A DNA stretch of 64,000 nt from Lepiota brunneoincarnata (taxonomy: Eukaryota; Basidiomycota; Agaricomycetes; Agaricales; Agaricaceae). This document shows, piece after piece, positions 44,612-55,503 of this stretch. Within the stretch, counting starts at the first letter, position 1. The number at the start of each line of letters is the position of its first letter. The DNA is taken from the NCBI GenBank assembly GCA_023014365.1, contig JAEBUN010000031.1, positions 482,405 to 546,404 of the forward strand, read 5' to 3'. The notes beneath the pieces were generated by a model. The model did no database searches, had not been told where the DNA came from, and saw only the letters and a program-made list of their open reading frames with translations. A program made the position numbers and the translations under genes.

Positions 44612-45239
44612 TTATTCCCCCACAACATCAGGGAGGGATAGGTTGTCCCTCAAACTCTTGAGGTGGAGCGTTATAATTGCCTTTGTGGCCCAATTATCCT
44701 TATAGTCACACAGAATTGCATGTTTGCTGTTGGCCTAGGATATTTGTGTTAGCCTGCTTTATCAATTGATTGTAAGCCTATACCTGAGAGTAGATGTAGG
44801 ATATGTCAGCTTTCTTCTGCTTCGAAAATGGTGCGGCCAGTGACAATCTCCCAGCCACAAGATCACGAATGGTACTCTTCAGATATGCCGGGATGAGCTA
44901 TACACAAGAGGGGGCATAAGTATCACATACGGAAATGGGTGTATACTCGTTCTCGCTGATCCCCATGCTTTCACATATCTCAAGACTCGATTTCGGGACC
45001 TTATGAGGCTGTAGCACGATGGGTTGAGCAGAATGTATGGCCGAAGTGGAAGATATGGAGGATGGGGAGGATATGCGGTCTGGAGGTTTGTGATGATGAG
45101 GACTTGAGTCTTGGAGGGGAAGTTCGCGGCGAAGGACACAAGGTGGCGGGGTTAACAAACGTTCAGGGAGGAAGGCAGACCGGAGGGTAATGGGCGAATA
45201 ATGGCGTTGAATACGACGGACAGGACGGATAGGGGGCAT
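44612..45239 (-). CDS. Small conserved-type protein, three exons (family with 54732-55258)
   Basis: Exons 45239-44931, 44897-44784 and 44734-44612 join in phase 0 with clear donors (GTATGTG, GTATAGG) and acceptors (GTGTATAG, ATCCTAG); 181 aa. The N-terminal half is basic and Pro/Ser-rich (disordered). The C-terminal half has LIPAYLKSTIRDLVAGRLSL, PFSKQKKADISYIYSQ and HAILCDYKDNWATKAIITLH. The block D-Y-x-(D/N)-N-W-A-T-K and both intron phases are shared with the gene at 54732-55258, so the two are paralogs. Function unknown. It is divergent from the SAP-like gene with 129 bp between start codons. Confidence 0.65.
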
Positions 45240-45267
45240 GACGGGGTATTGGGAGGATGGGGTCTGG

Positions 45268-45274
45268 TATATAA
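45268..45274 (+). promoter_or_regulatory. TATATAA element in the divergent promoter
   Basis: TATATAA lies between two head-to-head genes, 95 nt before the ATG at 45369 and 29 nt upstream of the ATG at 45239 on the other side. A core-promoter role for the plus-strand gene is the simplest reading. Confidence 0.35.
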
Positions 45275-45368
45275 CTAATACACTGTATTGTTTAATCCGA
45301 TATTCCCATGATGGCCGGTCGTGCAGTCTGGGTAAGGGCGGATATGTGAATCATTGTTTTCTACCATT

Positions 45369-46242
45369 ATGCCTAAAGTCGCTGTCATAGCAAAACTCAC
45401 CGAGGCGAGGCTTCAAAAGTATAGCAAGGACCAGCTGGCAGAGCTCTGCAAAGAGTACGGGGTACCAGTCCAGTCTTCTGGGAAGAAACCTAGTAACAGA
45501 ACCCTGAGGAGCGATTACCTCAATGCACTCCGTCAAGTATAAGATCCTACTTACTGTCCAGTCACCGAACTTACACGGCTGCATAGTTCCGGAGGCACAG
45601 AGCAAATGAAAGCCAGGGCATGCCAATCGAGAGCTCAGACCAACAGACACGAGATGGGGCTGAACGCTCTGCAGACTCTGATGAAAGAGCCTGTGGCACT
45701 GCTACCCCCGTGCGGGGACGACCTGCGGTTGTGCGGGGCGATTTGGACATCGAAATGCAGGAGTCCCCTCCCGTCGTTGCCCAGGGTCGTCTGGACGCCG
45801 AAATGCAGGTGTTACGTCATGACGCCGGAACAAAAGAACTGTTGGAGATCTATGAAACGTATGTCGAGGGCATTGGCAGGACAGCTGACTAACGTTATTC
45901 TTTACACACAGACAATGTCATGCAAGCACGGACAAGATCCTTGTCCGACTGTTCGTGAATCCAAAGGACTGGGGTCATGCTGGGGAGGTCTATTGTGATC
46001 TCGAGCCTTGTGGGGGCGTCAACCTAGTTCATATCAAACGTTTGTTCGGGGTGGAGGGGGAGATCCAGGTGAGTCCAACAGTGGTCATGTCACAAAGTCA
46101 ATAAGTTGGCAAAACATACCAGGTGATAGCACCTCGCTCGTTTCGCCCATTTCGCACATTTTCCAACAGCATTTTGGAGGGTGGAGACTTGGAATTGTTA
46201 CTTCATGATGGTTGTCTGCGTGTCGTGATAGCATCCAATTAG
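45369..46242 (+). CDS. SAP-like N-terminal domain protein
   Basis: Exons 45369-45536, 45617-45858, 45912-46068 and 46123-46242 join in consistent phases; 228 aa. Exon 1 is a compact SAP-like helix-extended loop-helix: LTEARLQKYSKDQLAELCKE followed by GVPVQSSGKKPSNRTLRSDY. In SAP proteins this binds nucleic acid. Exon 2 is acidic and disordered (RGDLDIEMQE, GRLDAEMQ). Exons 3-4 form a folded-looking C-terminus with CHASTDKILVRLFVNPKDW, a Cys pair (YCDLEPCGG) and LELLLHDGCLRVVIASN. A nuclear regulatory role is possible but is an inference. Similar SAP-like linkers occur in the transposase of this window, so transposon ancestry cannot be excluded. Confidence 0.65.
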
Positions 46243-46619
46243 TGGAATGATTACATGTACTTCTCCTATTTCGAGTAAAGCAACGTCCATTTCACATAAA
46301 ACACTTGAGTGATCTTCATAGCAACTGAGCGGGTCTATTTGTTAGAGGCAGTAATTTGAGAGCGACGGTGCTTACATTGACAGGAAAATGAACACCCGCT
46401 CACTCATTGCGGGAGAATGTTGATATACCGGCACAGAAGGTCCATGATTGGTAATCGACAGCAACAAAAACCAAGGAGAAGGGGCACAATGAGCGATAAA
46501 ACGATAATTGTGCTGCGATAAAAATGCCTGGGTACAATGAGATGGGTGAAAATTGAGCAAGGTGGAACTATATAAGGGGTTAGAAAAAAAGTCTACGTTC
46601 CCCATCACATCAACTCAAC
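46243..46619. other. Intergenic region; promoter of the F-box gene
   Basis: No gene supported. TATATAA at 46569-46575, 45 nt upstream of the ATG at 46620, is a plausible core promoter. Confidence 0.45.
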
Positions 46620-48520
46620 ATGTACCGTTTACTTCTCAGTTCGCCATGCCTAGGCAATCCGTCCTCCTTGGCCGCCACCGCTACAGGGATAGCAAAGGAG
46701 GTAAGCGGCTTCCAATAATGACTCCGTCGCGGTTGCACACCGATCCTACAGGGCCTGGGAGTTATGAAACGTATCTTGATGGTGCCGGAGACTACCATCA
46801 AACGTAAAAGAGAAGAGGAACATGAGGAGTCGCGCTGGCCGCAGGCTCAAAAGAAACAGAAGCTTGTGAGCAGCAGGTCCAAAATGGAAAGCTGAGACTT
46901 ACGGAGTTTTCAGGAAATCAGTCCAGCCAACAGTGGTAATCTGGGCATTGATTCAGACAGAGGCGTCTTTGCTGTAGTGCGTAACCTGTTTCACATTAGC
47001 ACAGAAGGTTCCGTTCTGACCACGAAATCGCAGCACACCTCACGGCTGGATATAGGATCATGTCCTCCGGAGATTCAGTTGGAGATTTTCAACTATATCG
47101 ACGATCCAGACCTCATTGCGTTGGCGTTGGCATTCGTGCATGATAAGAGCCTGACTGCTAACGTCATTTACGCGTATCGCCCTCGTATCATCAAAAGACG
47201 CGTCTTGCGCGAAGGAGCTAGTAACTCGGAGTTCAACCTTCTCGGAGATGTTGCAGACTCGGACGTCACTTTCCTCTCGCGAGTTTATCCACCGGTTAAG
47301 CTCTCTGCCCTCAATTGCGACCTCTTCAATCTACTCAGATTCTCCCCGAGCATCTACGCGATCATTCGCAACGCTCCGCAGGTTTTCACCATCTCTGTTA
47401 AGATCCACGACGACGAGGACGAGTTGTTAGAGAATCCAAAAACAGCGCTTAGCTTCTCCGAGCTCCTCGCTGTCGCCACCAATACGAGATACATCGAACT
47501 GACCAGTGCCTCCAGGACCGGTAAACCACTTATTAGACCTCCGATTGCCTCGATGGTCGCAGATGTGCCGCCCGTCATCGAGGTTCATCCACAGATTTGC
47601 TCTGTGACCATCGGGTCCAGGATATGGGGCTGTCAAGTATTACGCTACGTCTTGTCTCCGCTACTGGCCAATTCCTCGGTAGAGATATTGCACCTGGTCT
47701 ACGATAGTGACGATGACAAGGCTTTTCTCGATTGGGACCAGATTCGCTTACCGAGCCTTACAAGCCTCTATCTAACCAGCAACCACCACATTGCCATCCC
47801 ATCTTCCCTGTTTATCCATCATCTCCGTCTCTCGTCAATCACCATGAGGAACCATTATCCATTCCCGAGAGGCAGGGATGTAGGAGCTATCGGCGAAGTC
47901 AATACAATACCGCCCCTGCTCAAAGAGCTCTGTGTGACGCCAAACACGTACTGGGTATCAGAAGAAAGTTTGGACCTTCAGCTACTCGAGCTCTCTCTAC
48001 CCATGTTCTCCAATGATTACTGGTCACGCGATTTCTGCGAAGGTGTTTCATCTGCGACGTCGGTGCTAAAGGGTATCCAACATAAACATACGAAGGATGT
48101 AAAGCTCAGGATGAATTTGCCTTACTGGGTGGTCGACCATTGTCGTCATAGCCTGGAGGAGTTCAGATGTTCCTGTACACTGCCAAAAGGCCCAAAAGTT
48201 GACGGCGTGTCAAAATTCATTCTCGCTATGGAGGATTTCGAACCTGTGGCATATGTAAGCTATATTTTGCCCTGCCGATCCACCTTTACTAACTGACTCT
48301 CTCACAGGACTATGTTAAACGACTCCTGCAGAATTTCCGGAGTTTGGAAGATTTGGAGTTCGACTGTCGGCATTACCGATCATCAGTCGACGCTGAGGCT
48401 GAGTTTACTACCGAACTGGCCAAGATACTCCCCAAATTGCGGGCACTGCGAACACCATTAGGTGAGTGGAGAAGGGCGAGGAGGCGGAAGCAGTGGAAGT
48501 TAGTAGCGTTAAAAGGCTAA
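46620..48520 (+). CDS. F-box protein
   Basis: ATG 46620 (MYRLLLSSPCLG) with intron GTAAGCGGC...CTACAG leads in phase 0 to VMKRILMVPETTIKRKREEE, a basic nuclear-signal-like stretch. A second intron (GTGAGCAGC...TTTTCAG) leads to the main exon. There CPPEIQLEIFNYIDDPDLIA is an F-box-type motif. It is followed by about 350 residues with leucine-rich, beta-strand-like segments (for example LSALNCDLFNLLRFSPSIYA and LLKELCVTPN), as in fungal F-box proteins with degenerate LRRs. A last exon (DYVKRLLQNFRSLEDLEFDC, ELAKILPKLRALRTPL) follows a GTAAGC...CTCACAG intron. The F-box would bind Skp1 in an SCF ubiquitin ligase; the substrate is unknown. The stop is TAA at 48518-48520. An alternative last splice (GTGAGT...TTTATAG) would end at 48678. 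Confidence 0.75.
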
Positions 48521-49090
48521 ATGGACTCACGAACATTCGCTACGGACAAGTATATAGAGAACTTCTGTTTATAGGCAAGGGTGGCTGGATCACCACGGGA
48601 GCGCATGAGAGGTCCGGTGGGCAGGTGGTTAGCGGTGGCGAGTATCATAAGTTTATTAGTAGATGCCACCCTTCTTAAAGGCCTGGAATTAATACTATTT
48701 GTCTCAGTTAATGGTAGATAAACCAGGAGCTGAACTTCATACCGAACGCGAGTGTGATACTACCCGCCGAGGGTATGACTCATTCGCGGACCAGTTCCTT
48801 GGTCACCCACAGTAATTCGTTGAGAAATGATTGCGAATCTAGAATTTGTCATAGCGTATGAGCGAATGTTGATTATAGCGAAGAGTATGTAGTGCGGCCC
48901 TCACAAAGATATCAGGTATGTAAGGAAAAAAACATTCTGTCATAGTGTGCGGAAATGAGACTGCTACACATCGTTTCGTCCTGGTCTTTCAAGGGGCCAG
49001 GGTTTTCTCGGAGTTGTGGGGGTGTCGAGTGGCTGCTTGGTCTTGGGTGAGCGATGCGCGACCGTGCTCAGGGCTTGTTCTGGGCTATGT
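48521..49090. other. Intergenic, no gene supported
   Basis: It may contain an alternative last exon of the F-box gene (48575-48678). Otherwise it shows only short frames without motifs. Confidence 0.35.
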
Positions 49091-49560
49091 CCGGTTAAAC
49101 CGATCCATAGCTGTGCGGTTGTGAGCCTGTGACTGGATAATCCAACGCACAGGAGGCTTGTGGTACTGAGGAGGGGAGGGTCAGTTCGGTGGGGGCAAAC
49201 GTTTCTCGCTGTCACGATGTTGTGACGCTTCTCGTAGGTCACGATGACTCGCTCCTCGCTTGGTCACGTTGTCATGACCTGCTCTTCTTCACTTTCTCAC
49301 AGCCATTGTGACCCGCTCTCGTAGGTCACGATAGCTCACCTCGCTTGGTCACATTGACATGACCCGCTCTTCTATTTGTCACAGCCATGGTGACCCACTC
49401 TCGTCTTTCGCTCATGTCCACTCATCGCAACGGCCCCGATTTCGCCTCGACAACCTGTGTCCTCTGCGTGCTTTGGACTATCCAAGTACGCGAGGTTCAA
49501 CTCGCTTGCATATGTGCATTTGGATTATCCAAGCACATTCTTTGCATCGCTCCGGCGTGG
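49091..49560. mobile_element. Left sub-terminal region of a large Tnp2-class transposon (inferred)
   Basis: It holds GGTTAAACCGATC (49095), also present at 63671. Palindrome-like TGGATAATCCAA/TTTGGATTATCCAA motifs lie near 49133, 49482 and 49530, and similar ones near 63700, 63935 and 63982. Many GGTCAC/GTGACC motifs end in CGCTCT, the same as ATGTGACCCGCTCTTCTC at 63820. Clusters of short sub-terminal repeats are typical transposase-binding regions of CACTA-type elements. Exact ends and target duplication were not found. Confidence 0.45.
49231..49399. repeat. Tandem repeat, about 85 bp x 2
   Basis: Unit 1 (49231-49317) and unit 2 (49318-49399) both begin CTCGTAGGTCACGAT and share TTGGTCAC...TTG(T/A)CATGACC(T/C)GCTCTTCT and CACAGCCAT(T/G)GTGACC. 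A third partial start (CTCGTCTTTCGC) follows. Confidence 0.65.
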
Positions 49561-49749
49561 CGTTCTTTTGTTGGTGTGGGGGTGGAGGAAAGTTGAGGGG
49601 TCCAGGGAGTGTGATAAGCAGCCCGACCTTTTTTTTTGGTACCTAATAAGCTACTGAAATACTGTCCGGTCTCGATAGCGACTCTATAGCCTGCGAGCGT
49701 GCGGAATGTCCAAGGTGTATTATTACTTATTCTACTTGGCGCCAACATA

Positions 49750-51593
49750 CTAAATGTTCCTCAGGGAATCCCAGAAATCTTTTACCCTTATAGCTGTCAC
49801 CGGTACGATGTCTCCTGCATCTATCAAGTTTCCTGTGTCTATCAAGTCCTCGTTTTCTCTCTGAGGGTTGACACAGAACTTCCAAAGGTCCAGTACGTAC
49901 TCCTGTAATAAGTTGCGCGGCAACATACTCAACACAAGTTGTACAACCAGGACCACTAACATGGTCCACAGGAGATGCCCGAACACCGTACTCGGGGCCA
50001 CTATCGAATTCCTTGACGTGTCGGGAGGATGGACGGTTGCCTTTTGTGCAGGGAGGTTAGCCATTCATACCTTTCTGGAGCAGCTATCTTTACCTCAGAA
50101 CGCAGAGTCCAAATTTTCACAGAGTGCTCACGACCATCTTGCCCACCTGTCGCAACAAGACATGTATCTCCAACTTGTTGGACCTCCCGAGGTGGTTAGA
50201 TAAAACCTTCAAAATTTGTGGGCAAAACGCACTGCGATAATTTGAACTATATGGCTGTCTATTTTCTAGTTGAGTGCCTCCATTTCTATCTGAACGTTTC
50301 GACTCACCACCACCATGCGGCAGTTCCTTTACCTCGCTCTCTTCTCTCGTCCTGAAAACCCGCGGCCTGCCATTATCGCTGCCGGCGACGATAAACCGGT
50401 CGTCCAGTGCAAAGGATACCAGAACTGGTACGTTCCGGGCAATCGGGTAAGTGAATGATCTTATAGGTTGGCAATTCGGGAATGAATAAATATCCACTCC
50501 GGTTTCCAGATTCGAAACTGCTAGTTGGTTTCCGTCGGAGGAAATCGCAGAGTGGCCGCTGGATATTGAAACTTCAGGGAATGAGATAAATCGTGCTATC
50601 TTTCCCTGCTTACATTCGAGTAAGCAGCGTGATTGGTGCTGTCCCTTCCCAAGGATTCACATGGAAAAATCGGCTGTCTCGCATGTAAGTACTTAGCAAG
50701 TCGTTTTCCATGTTTGAGGCTTACACTTCATGTGATTCTAGATAAGAGATAGCAAGTTCTGATCCTGAATTAATAAATGCGAGTCCTCTTGGTATGTTGC
50801 CGTTTGCCGGTTCGGACGCGATTTCAACTAGTTGACCTGGTCGAAGTAAGAATAACGCTCTGAACCTGTGGTGTCGCGACCTGCCTTGATTGTTGATATC
50901 GTAAACCTTCACGCCGTCAGGGGAAGCAGACGCAAGCCGACGATGAACCATGTCAAAGGCCAGTTCTTCTACTCTCTCGTCGTGCGCCTGTACATGAAAA
51001 CTGATTTGATACGTCTGCAAAAAATTAACTTCTCATATCGTATCCCAGAGGCGTTTGAGCGTACCGATGAATCAGAGGGGGCTTTTCGGCAGAGGAAAAC
51101 CTTTCCATCCGCGCAACCAAAAGCAAAACATGCAGGCCTATCCTCCCCATCTGAACATAACCACGTCGCAGCAGAGACAGGGCCATTGAAGAGAACTTTG
51201 AACGTCCGACATGCATACCCTTGCTCGACGTTCCAAACTGTAAGTGTTCCATCATCTGCTATAGATCACGGTTAATCATAAATCAGCGGTTGGCTTGCAT
51301 TACCCACCTCCACTTAACAATCTGGATCCGTCGGGGCTAAACTTCAGCACGTTGATGGGAAGGTGGTGGGCCTTCAGATTGTGTTTAAGCTGAATCTATA
51401 ATCATATGAGACGTAGGCATGAGTTCGAGCCAACGCAATATACCTTGACACCTGCTGAAGGCATTGTAGGTCGTCTGGAGTAAAATTGGGGTGTTTGGAA
51501 GTTTGTTGCGCTCGCTCCGCCGCCTTCACTTTCAACTTTTATATTGGTTTGATCTTTTGTATCTTTTTGTGCATATCCTGTTGCTATAGCCAT
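49750..51593 (-). CDS. WD40-repeat protein with C-terminal membrane anchor (minus copy)
   Basis: ATG at 51593 (MAIATGYAQKDTKDQ). An intron GTATATTGC...GATTATAG joins to QLKHNLKAHHLPINVLKFSP then DGSRLLSGG. The next intron (GTGGGTAATG...) joins to DDGTLTVWNVEQGYACRTFK, FGCADGKVFLC, then ISFHVQAHDERVEELAFDMV, HRRLASASPDGVKVYDI. These are WD40 blades (GH..V..L.FSPDG..L.SGS.D..V.VWD). Later exons give INSGSELAISYLESHEV and FALDDRFIVAGSDNGRPRVF. The last segment has one hydrophobic stretch (GHLLWTMLVVLVVQLVLSML) and ends at 49750. It is a paralog of the plus-strand gene at 59117. Probably a membrane-tethered scaffold; partners unknown. Exon joins in the middle are approximate. Confidence 0.6.
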
Positions 51594-51807
51594 TGCGACA
51601 ATATTTTTTGTATCTTTTGTTCGTGCCAGCGCCTCCTGTCAACTTAGGCGTGACCTATCAGGAATGACGCTCAACCAAATTGGATTGTATATGAAAAGTA
51701 TTTGTATCCTCGCAAATGTTTTTGTTTTCCGTTACGTTTTGTTGCACCCGTAATAGTTGTCCTCCCTTTATAAGTCATGTACCGCAGAAACCTGCCTTCA
51801 TATTACC

Positions 51808-54644
51808 ATGAATCCCTCTCGAACACACCGACGTCAACGCGAAACCTGCTCGCCACCCCGTCATCAACGCACCCTCCGTTCCCATCGCTCACCGCAAGTC
51901 GAAGAGCACGATGTTGGTTCGAGGGGTAGACGTCGAAGCTTATCTTCAAAGAGGTAAGTACACTTGGAACTTTTGGAACGTCACGTCTCATGGTTCGTTG
52001 ATGCAGCCGCGAAGAATTAGGCAGACGTGGGGATCGGAGCCTTTCTCCGAGAAGGTGAATATATGTCTCATATCGCAGAATTTGACGCCTAATTACTTCG
52101 CCAGGCGGCAACACGAAAGTAATCCTACTGCTGCTTCTGCCGCTCATAGTGTGGGTCGCAGAATTTCTGCAATCATCACCATAACTCACAATATACAGAG
52201 CTTGGTACGTTTTGGGCGCACGCTCAATTCATATCTCTGGCCAGGTGCCACAGGACATGATGTCGAAGTATGTCCCACCCCTCCCACAAATAACTCTTCT
52301 CTCATTTTCCTTAGATGGGTGTACTTTCCCACCAGAACGTGGATGAGCCTTCCTGCCCTAATGTAATCGCCCCAGAAGAGCCCTCCTGCCTGGATATAAC
52401 CCCTTCAGTCGGACAACCGACTCTGGCTTCCGCTGAACACCCCACCCCCAACGAAGCTCCTTTAGCCAGATCCCCTATCCCGAGAGCCAGTCCCCTCCGA
52501 AATGTAACTCCCCCTGCCGAACCTACCACCCCGAACACAGCCAGATCCGTGATCCCAAATGCCTCTCTTCCCACTGAACATCCTCTCTTGGATGTCGTTC
52601 CCACCATTGAATCCCCCACCCCAAATGTCGCTCCCGCCATTAAATCCCCCACCCCGAATGCTGGCCCTTCGGCCAGATCCCCTATCCGGAATGCTGCTCC
52701 CTCCATCCAATCCCCTATCCAAACCACGGCTCCTCCAGCTGAATTCTCAATTACAGATGTAACTCCTTTGACTGGATGCGCTACTCCGAGTGCAACTCCC
52801 TTACTAGATCCCCCCATCCCATCCACAAACACCTCTGTTAGACTCGCTGAGGCTAGCACGACCCATATCAATGACAGCCAGCTGTCCCGTGAGTTGAATA
52901 CTGCTGAAGGAAGAAGGGCTGGTTCCGTACCGAGTGATGTAGGTTCTTGCGCATTCCAAGTTAAAAACATATTAAATGGTCATTAGACGGACCTGAACAA
53001 AGATATTGATGATCCCATGGCTGGCCAGGTGCGACCGTCCGTCGAAACCCGGGTGAGTGGTATCCTATTACCTGGGGTTGGACCTTTGCTCACCTTGGCT
53101 TCAGCACCCTGTAGTATCAGAACTTTCTTCGCACCAACAGGATCTTGAGAGAGTGGTTTGTATATCTCTTTTCCCCAATACCCGCTCATTCAAACCCTTT
53201 GTTCTTTTAGTTTCAGCAAGGACTAGACGAGCTGAAGTTACAAGCAACACTGAATGCGGTGCGGAACCCCTCCTCCTCCCCTTGCCATTATGCTAACTGA
53301 TCTGTCTAGGCACAACTCCAGGCAGCACTAATGGAGGCTATTGACAAACGTCTCAATAGGCTGCCCATGCAGGCAGCTGGAACCCCAGCTTCGAGCCCCA
53401 GCACCACCCTCTCACGCAACCACCAGCAAGCGGCCCAACCTCTAGATAATGCCATTGACAGTTATGACTCTGATGAGTCTATGGAAGAAGTTCAAGCTGA
53501 ATGCCAGAAAGATGAGAAGAAATGCACACCTAGGAAACAAACCCCTAGTATAGCACTTGTGGTACGCTTGTTTAGTTCTCGTAAGTCAGGATGTATGCTC
53601 ACATAACCAGCGACATCTGCGGGAATATTTCAAAAACAAGAACCTTTGGCACTCAGTGCCAGCTAATATACCTACCCCTCCAGATGAGCAGAAAATCAGT
53701 CGCTATTACGAAACCAACGAAAATGGGCCTGAAGTTAATTCCCCTCGCTTCAACTGGAATCTACCGTTGACTCGATCGAGGTGGAATAATGATATGTTGA
53801 CCTTACTTGTGGATGAATACCGCACTCACCTCATTAATGACATTGAGCAGCTCAAGAAATTGACTGCTACCGAAGGAGCTAGGTGTCTATCAAGTCTCGA
53901 GGGTTCACGGTCCCGAATCTTAGGTTTACTTGAGCTACCACCCAGGGCGACTACACCTCAATGCATAAGGATTCGTATGGTTCGTATTCTCGAACGTACA
54001 AAGAAAGCATACCTGGATGCCCAGCCACCTCCCCCCCAAGCAACGGAATCTTGTACTGAAAAGGAGGCTCGTGTGGCTGCTGGGAGGATAATGAAAATGC
54101 GGCAGGGCCGTATGAACTCAAGAAGAAGTGGAGTGCGTATCCTGGATGCTCCTTCCAGCTCAAATGTTGTAGATTAACCCATATTCATCAGCTCTATAAG
54201 CATCGCCTTGGGATAATTGAAGATCGTTTTCACGATGATCCGACTTTTTGGACCAGCATTCGTAATTTAGTCCAGAATCTCACGGATAAGGGCATGAGTG
54301 GGGATGAGACCGAAACAGAGCCCTATGGAGTACAGTTGAAGCGGGTGCGACGTGTTGAACCGAATTGGCGTAATGCTCAGATCGCGGCTGTCCTGGCTTC
54401 TGTCGATAACACTGGCCGTGCTAGTATCTCCAGGCGGGGCAACAGACACCTGGAACGCATCTTAGCCTCAACAACTATCAACAATCCCCCCGATCATATG
54501 ACCACAGGTGTTCCAAAACATCTTCCTGCCAACTACTATGATGCGACTTGGCGAAAAGCGTTGTCACGGGCACAGTGGATCGGCATGGAATCCCGACCTG
54601 ATTCCCCACTCCCTCAAGTTTCACGAACCAATGTGGTGCCCTGA
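51808..54644 (+). CDS. Transposon accessory protein with 11-residue repeats
   Basis: Start at 51808 (MNPSRTHRRQRETC, basic), 214 bp from the divergent WD40 gene. Several introns follow. A central exon (about 52315-52986) encodes at least seven degenerate 11-residue repeats of the type (E/K/R)SPTPNxAPxx. Next come a helical segment (QLQAALMEAIDKRLNRLPMQ) and an acidic DSYDSDESMEEVQAE stretch. The 53.6-54.6 kb part encodes LREYFKNKNLWHSVPANIPT, WNNDMLTLLVDEYRTHL, then after an in-phase intron LYKHRLGIIEDRF, GMSGDETETEPYGVQLKRVR and GRASISRRGNRHL. The SSDE/VQLKRVRR...W block is familiar from ORFs that accompany Plavaka-type transposons in agaricomycetes. Function unknown, perhaps DNA binding. 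The 3' end is uncertain because a second frame (FHEPMWCPDFAPGETP) overlaps. Confidence 0.55.
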
Positions 54645-54731
54645 CTTTGCCCCTGGCGAAACACCACATGATGGAATTGTATTGGTATCATCGACGATTA
54701 AGGTATGTATCTGTTTGGGCCCTTAAGGCCT

Positions 54732-55258
54732 CTATCTGTTCCGTCTGCAATTACGTAGTATACTATGTATGAACTTCTTTGTTGCCCAGTTATTCTCGTA
54801 GTGGTTTAGGACCGGGAACTTTTTAGTGATCTTCATGCGCATTATTGACGTATATGTACAGATATTGGTTGTGTCCATACCATTTGACAGACCTCTTCCA
54901 CCTTTTTGGGATCCTGCTCCGTGAATGGCTTGCAGTTGTTTAGGTGACGCCCCACAATTTCTCTAACAAATTTCTATTTGCTTGTCAAGAACAGTGTAAA
55001 ATCATTATGTGTGGAACACACCTGTACTTCTTTGTATGTACTCTGCTCCCATCCAAGTACTGTAAATAATGTGTAACCACCTCGAGCAAGTCGCCCCAGC
55101 TCTCCGCGTGGTTCCGGGATAACTTCGTCAATCACTCGTGCAGTCTGCGCTATGGCCTCGGGGCCCGTCTTCCAGCAGGTTCGAAGAGTTGAATGAAGAT
55201 TAGGAGAGTCGCTATTTAGGGTGTACACGGTCCTTAAGGCATGTGCCGACATACTCAT
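54732..55258 (-). CDS. Small three-exon protein, paralog of 44612-45239
   Basis: Exons 55258-55022, 54973-54881 and 54830-54732 join in phase 0; 142 aa. Reads SMSAHALRTVYTLNSDSPNL, LARGGYTLFTVLGW, then KFVREIVGRHLNNCKPFTEQ and KKVEEVCQM, and a last exon KKFPVLNHYENNWATKKFIH with a basic end. The Y-E/K-(D/N)-N-W-A-T-K block and the exon layout match the gene at 44612. It lies inside the transposon region, antisense between the accessory ORF and the transposase. Function unknown. The acceptor of exon 3 (ATGAAG) lacks a pyrimidine tract, so the last junction is less sure. Confidence 0.6.
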
Positions 55259-55503
55259 GGAGATGCGATGCCCGCTGCTAATACTGGTTTATAAGCTGAA
55301 AATACAAGCACTTTGGTTGTGACGTACCATATTGTTCTCAATAAGGGGGTTTATTGTGAAATACAAGGTCTTTATTGAACGTGCCCCAAGTATTTTTTAC
55401 TTCTACTTACGGAATAAAGACCTAACATTCATATATTCCAGCACGCTTGGTCGTATCCCGGAATCCACATCCAAATTAACCAATACCCCACTCGGAAACT
55501 AGC

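Noticed and set aside
48964..49242. Minus-strand 92-codon frame near the putative transposon end
   Set aside because: It overlaps the repeat-rich sub-terminal region and has no protein-like features.
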